A stretch of DNA of 37,887 nucleotides. Origin: Chloroflexota bacterium. Lineage in GTDB: Bacteria > Chloroflexota > Anaerolineae > Aggregatilineales > Phototrophicaceae. Numbering within the stretch: position 1 is the stretch's first letter; each line of letters starts with the position of its first letter. Location of the stretch: the NCBI GenBank assembly GCA_026707225.1, contig JAPOXG010000124.1, positions 1 to 37,887 on the forward strand, in the 5' to 3' direction. A program made the translations under genes and the position numbers. Positions 35,191 through 37,887 of the stretch are shown here, in pieces. The notes below the pieces were generated by a model. The model was not told where the DNA came from. It did not search any database and saw nothing but the letters and a program-made list of their open reading frames with translations.

Positions 35191-36081
35191 TCACCATTCC
35201 CGCTTGCGATAGATAAAAAACAGGTAGAGGTTGATGATGACGCTGACAATGATGACGACGAGCCAGGTCATGGCGGCGGTCAAGCCGATGTTGTAATTGA
35301 CCAGCCCTTCGCGATATAGGTTGAAGCTGAGCGTGCGTGAGGCGGTTCCGGGTCCGCCGCTGGTGAGCACGAAGACCAGGTCGAAGCTATTGAAGAGCTG
35401 CATGAAGCGGATCATCACCAGGAAGGCGGCGATGGGGCGCAGCAGCGGCAAGGTGATTGACCAGAACATGCGCCAGGGCGCCGCGCCGTCGACTTCAGCC
35501 GCTTCCTTGATTTCTTCGTTGATCGAGAGCAGGCCGGCGTAGAGCACGATGGCGAAGAAGGGCGTCCATTGCCAGGTGTCGACCAAGCCGATGCTAAAGA
35601 GCGCGGTGTTGGCATTGCCGAGGAAACCTTGCGGCGGCACCGGGAAACCGATGCCTTCCAACAGCCAGGGCAGGAGGCCGCCCTTCGGCTCCAGCAAGTA
35701 GCGGAAGAGGAAGCCGGCAACCACCGGCGCCAGCGTCGTGGGCATGATAAGGGCGGCGCGCATTAAGCCCATTCCCCGCAGATGCGTATGCAGCAGCAGC
35801 GCGATGCCCATGCCGAGCCAGAATTGAGCGAAGGTGCCGAGGAAACTCAGCAGCAGCGTGTTCTTCAGCGCCACCGCAAAAGGCGTGACCTGGAAGACCA
35901 TGCGGTAGTTGTCCCAGCCGGAATGATAGAGCGGCATCGGGCTGGTCTGCAGGTTCCAGAACCAGAAGCTGTTGCGCAGGGCGAAGGCCAGGGGATACAA
36001 AATCAGCGCCAGCAGAACGATGACCGACGGCGCGAGCAGGAGATATGGGAGGCGTCTTTGAAATGTATAGCGGTTGGGCAA
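35191..36081 (-). CDS. Carbohydrate ABC transporter permease (MalF/UgpA-like)
   Basis: This 296-residue inner-membrane permease has six predicted membrane segments. The EAA loop NEEIKEAAEVDGAAPWRMFW, followed by SITLPLLRP, is in its usual place before the last two segments. The GGPGTASRTLSFNLYREG region is typical of CUT1 permeases for sugars or glycerol phosphate. It forms a heterodimer with the gene at 34356-35186. It lies 132 bases downstream of the binding-protein gene; that gap holds hairpin H8. No ATP-binding subunit is encoded in the window, so a shared MsmK/UgpC-type ATPase elsewhere is expected. Confidence 0.93.
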   Translation of the reverse strand: MPNRYTFQRRLPYLLLAPSVIVLLALILYPLAFALRNSFWFWNLQTSPMPLYHSGWDNYRMVFQVTPFAVALKNTLLLSFLGTFAQFWLGMGIALLLHTHLRGMGLMRAALIMPTTLAPVVAGFLFRYLLEPKGGLLPWLLEGIGFPVPPQGFLGNANTALFSIGLVDTWQWTPFFAIVLYAGLLSINEEIKEAAEVDGAAPWRMFWSITLPLLRPIAAFLVMIRFMQLFNSFDLVFVLTSGGPGTASRTLSFNLYREGLVNYNIGLTAAMTWLVVIIVSVIINLYLFFIYRKREW

Positions 36082-36107
36082 TCCCGTCCCCGGATGAAAA
36101 CTTGTAG

Positions 36108-36128
36108 GGGCGACCTATCAGGTCGCCC
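36108..36128. repeat. GGGCGA-type hairpin H8
   Basis: Perfect 9-bp stem, inner triplet cct/agg, loop atc, preceded by ttgtag as in H3. A half-copy (gggtcgcccctacag) lies at 36183-36197 facing the other way. It separates the binding-protein gene from the permeases and could make the binding protein's transcript more stable, as such elements do in other ABC operons. Confidence 0.85.
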
Positions 36129-36213
36129 GTTGTAGTGCCCTGTGATTTAGGCCGACCGGCGGGCAGTGTCTACGCGCCCCAAGGGTCGCCCCTACAGAAA
36201 TTCGTCTGCGAGA

Positions 36214-37683
36214 TTACATCCCGGACAGGCTGGCTTGCAGCGCCTTGGTATTCTCCAGCGTGTCGTCGAAGCTCTCGACGCCGTAAGGGATCATCTGGTT
36301 GCCGCGCAGGATGTTCTCAAAGAGCGTCTGCGTCGTGCGCAACGCCTGCTCGGACGAGACTTGCCCCGACATCGCCTGGTTGATCTGCAAGCCGTAAACG
36401 CCTTCCAGCGACGTGTAGATCGGCGCTGGCGGACGAACGACCTTGCCATCGCCCAGCTTCATCATTTCGAGCTGTGTGCCAAGGAAGGGATAGATCGCGT
36501 TCAGATCGGCATCGTCGTAATTGGACTGGCGGCTGAAATCGGCGAATTGATAGCCCTTGACGTTGACCTCGCCCATGGCTTTTTGCGCTTCGGCGCCGGT
36601 GGCCCATTTGATGAATTGCCAGGCGGCTTCCTGATTGGCCGAGGTCGATGGCATGCCGAGGGACCAACCACCGAGGCTGACCACCTGATCGCCGCCGGCC
36701 GTCAGCGTCGGCAGCACCGCCGTTTCGAACTTGTCGACCACGGGCGATGGCGTACCGGTCAAATAACCTTCGTTGTTGACCAGATAGAAGTATGGCGTCC
36801 AGTGATAGAACATGCCGATGTCGCCCTGCGAAAAGCGCGTGCCGGCGTCAAACCAGAGGTAGTTGATCGATTCCGGCGGTGACAATTCGTAGAGGCGCTT
36901 CCAGTCGTTGAGCGCGGCCAGGTTGGCGTCGCTATTGATGGTCGGCGTGAAATCCCAGGGCGCCTCGGGGAATTGAGTGAACCAGCGCGTGCCGTAGCTG
37001 GCGGAGAGCTGGCTGTACATGTGCACGACGGGCACCGGCTGCGCGCCGATGACGGTGGTGCCGTACATGGAAGTGCCATCGAGGTCCATGCCGTTGATCT
37101 GCTCGAGGATGGCGAAGTAGTCTTCCCAGGTCCACATGCCGGCGTCGGCCAGCGACGAGGGCAGCGGGTCGAGCCCGGCCGTCTCGAAGAGATCGGTGCG
37201 ATACATGATGCCTTGCGCGTAAGAGGCGATTGGCAGCGTCCAGACCTGGTTGCGCCAGGTGCTCAGCGAATAGAGGCATTCGGGCAGGAAATCATCAAAA
37301 TGGGCATCGGAATCCATCGAGATGAAATCATCAAGCGAGCGGATCCAGCCGTTGTCGGCATATTGGCTGATCCACATTTGGTCGACGGCGATGACATCGG
37401 CATCGGCGCTCTGCGTCAGGAAGGCGTTGACCAGGCGCGCCTGCAAGGCGGTGTAGCCGAGCGATTCGATGTTGACGGTGATGCCGGTCGCCTCAGTGAA
37501 TTGATCGGTCACGCTTTGCAGCGCGAGATCCCATGGATCGCCTACGGTCAAGACGTTGATCGCCGAATCGGATTGGGCGGCGACGCGGGCGAGGCTGCCC
37601 AGCGGCGAAGCGCCCGCCAGCGCAGCGCCGGCAGCGCCACCGGCCTTGAGGAAATCACGGCGGCTAATTCCACACTTGGACAT
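36214..37683 (-). CDS. Extracellular solute-binding protein, Tat-exported, sugar ABC type
   Basis: This ~489-residue family 1 solute-binding protein begins MSKCGISRRDFLKAGGAAGA, a clear twin-arginine signal (SRRDFLK) followed by a hydrophobic stretch. It is therefore probably exported folded. The mature part has the usual layout: INVLTVGDPWD, then VNIESLGYTALQARLVNAF, then a C-terminal WSLGMPSTSANQEAAWQFIKW. The frame extends five codons upstream to 37698, but the ATG at 37683 has aaggag about 7 bases upstream. It supplies substrate to the two downstream permeases. The substrate cannot be read from sequence; a sugar or polyol is likely from the kinase and dehydrogenase nearby. Confidence 0.93.
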   Translation of the reverse strand: MSKCGISRRDFLKAGGAAGAALAGASPLGSLARVAAQSDSAINVLTVGDPWDLALQSVTDQFTEATGITVNIESLGYTALQARLVNAFLTQSADADVIAVDQMWISQYADNGWIRSLDDFISMDSDAHFDDFLPECLYSLSTWRNQVWTLPIASYAQGIMYRTDLFETAGLDPLPSSLADAGMWTWEDYFAILEQINGMDLDGTSMYGTTVIGAQPVPVVHMYSQLSASYGTRWFTQFPEAPWDFTPTINSDANLAALNDWKRLYELSPPESINYLWFDAGTRFSQGDIGMFYHWTPYFYLVNNEGYLTGTPSPVVDKFETAVLPTLTAGGDQVVSLGGWSLGMPSTSANQEAAWQFIKWATGAEAQKAMGEVNVKGYQFADFSRQSNYDDADLNAIYPFLGTQLEMMKLGDGKVVRPPAPIYTSLEGVYGLQINQAMSGQVSSEQALRTTQTLFENILRGNQMIPYGVESFDDTLENTKALQASLSGM

Positions 37684-37762
37684 GATTGACTCCTTCACAT
37701 TGAGACTTAGGCGATTTTCAGAATTGGTCTTTTCAATCGATAAGCGTCTCCTCTGTGTCCTG

Positions 37763-37887
37763 TTAGATCAGCAGTTTGCCCCCTTGCATGACCGGCGCGC
37801 CATCGACATAAACCGCGCCTTGAGTCCGCAAGTCCTTCACCAAGTCCCAGTGTATGCGCGATTGATTTTCTCCGCCACATTCGGGAT
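37763..37887 (-). CDS. C-terminus of an M29-type aminopeptidase (cut by window edge)
   Basis: Only the last ~40 codons are visible, ending at TAA 37763-37765. They read SRIHWDLVKDLR, then GAVYVDGAPVMQGGKLLI. The HWDLV motif contains the last two metal ligands (His and Asp) of M29 metallo-aminopeptidases such as AmpS or PepS. The gene enters from the right and ends about 80 bases before the binding-protein ATG, in the same direction. Function is assigned from this tail only. Confidence 0.7.
   Translation of the reverse strand, partial: PECGGENQSRIHWDLVKDLRTQGAVYVDGAPVMQGGKLLI

Overview
The window looks like part of a chromosome from an uncultured or little-studied Chloroflexota bacterium, perhaps of the Anaerolineae. 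This is an inference from its GC-rich coding, gene content and many short hairpin repeats between genes; there is no rRNA or other marker gene. No tRNA, rRNA, CRISPR array, transposase or integrase was recognised. Both ends are cut: a signal-peptide start lies at base 1 (minus strand) and the C-terminus of an M29-type aminopeptidase at the right edge (minus strand).

Left third (444-14239): a class I glutamine-amidotransferase-like C26 hydrolase converges on five consecutive minus-strand genes. Each encodes a membrane protein of about 835 residues with GT-C-like N-terminal membrane segments, a soluble middle part and a conserved C-terminal beta-rich segment. The first two are near-identical. 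The second is a chimera whose last ~65 codons match the third gene and whose remainder matches the first. This is what unequal crossing-over within the conserved 3' segment would give, and the exchange can be placed within about 50 bp.

Middle (14359-25803): hemB, a nitroreductase with a small acidic protein, a TauE/SafE exporter, two tandem group II PLP decarboxylases (the second with a one-base frameshift near its 3' end), a CPA2 antiporter with TrkA domains, an FAD oxidoreductase with a cysteine-rich tail, and a DinB-like protein coupled to a second C26 hydrolase.

Right (26053-37887): an NAD-dependent epimerase and a LuxR-type regulator with a degenerate receiver domain, divergent from a cyclopropane-fatty-acid-synthase-like methyltransferase with a clear promoter; then a PHP phosphatase, a DUF1801 protein, and a carbohydrate locus on the minus strand. 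That locus has a Tat-exported binding protein, two permeases, a Gfo/Idh/MocA dehydrogenase and an FGGY kinase, but no ATPase gene. A small coiled-coil membrane gene on the plus strand, with its own promoter, sits inside it. The genes suggest import of a sugar or polyol, oxidation and phosphorylation; the substrate cannot be read from the sequence.

The most striking non-coding signal is a family of eight 21-bp perfect hairpins between genes. They have an invariant outer GGGCGA/TCGCCC, a 3-base loop, and three inner base pairs that differ between copies but always remain complementary.
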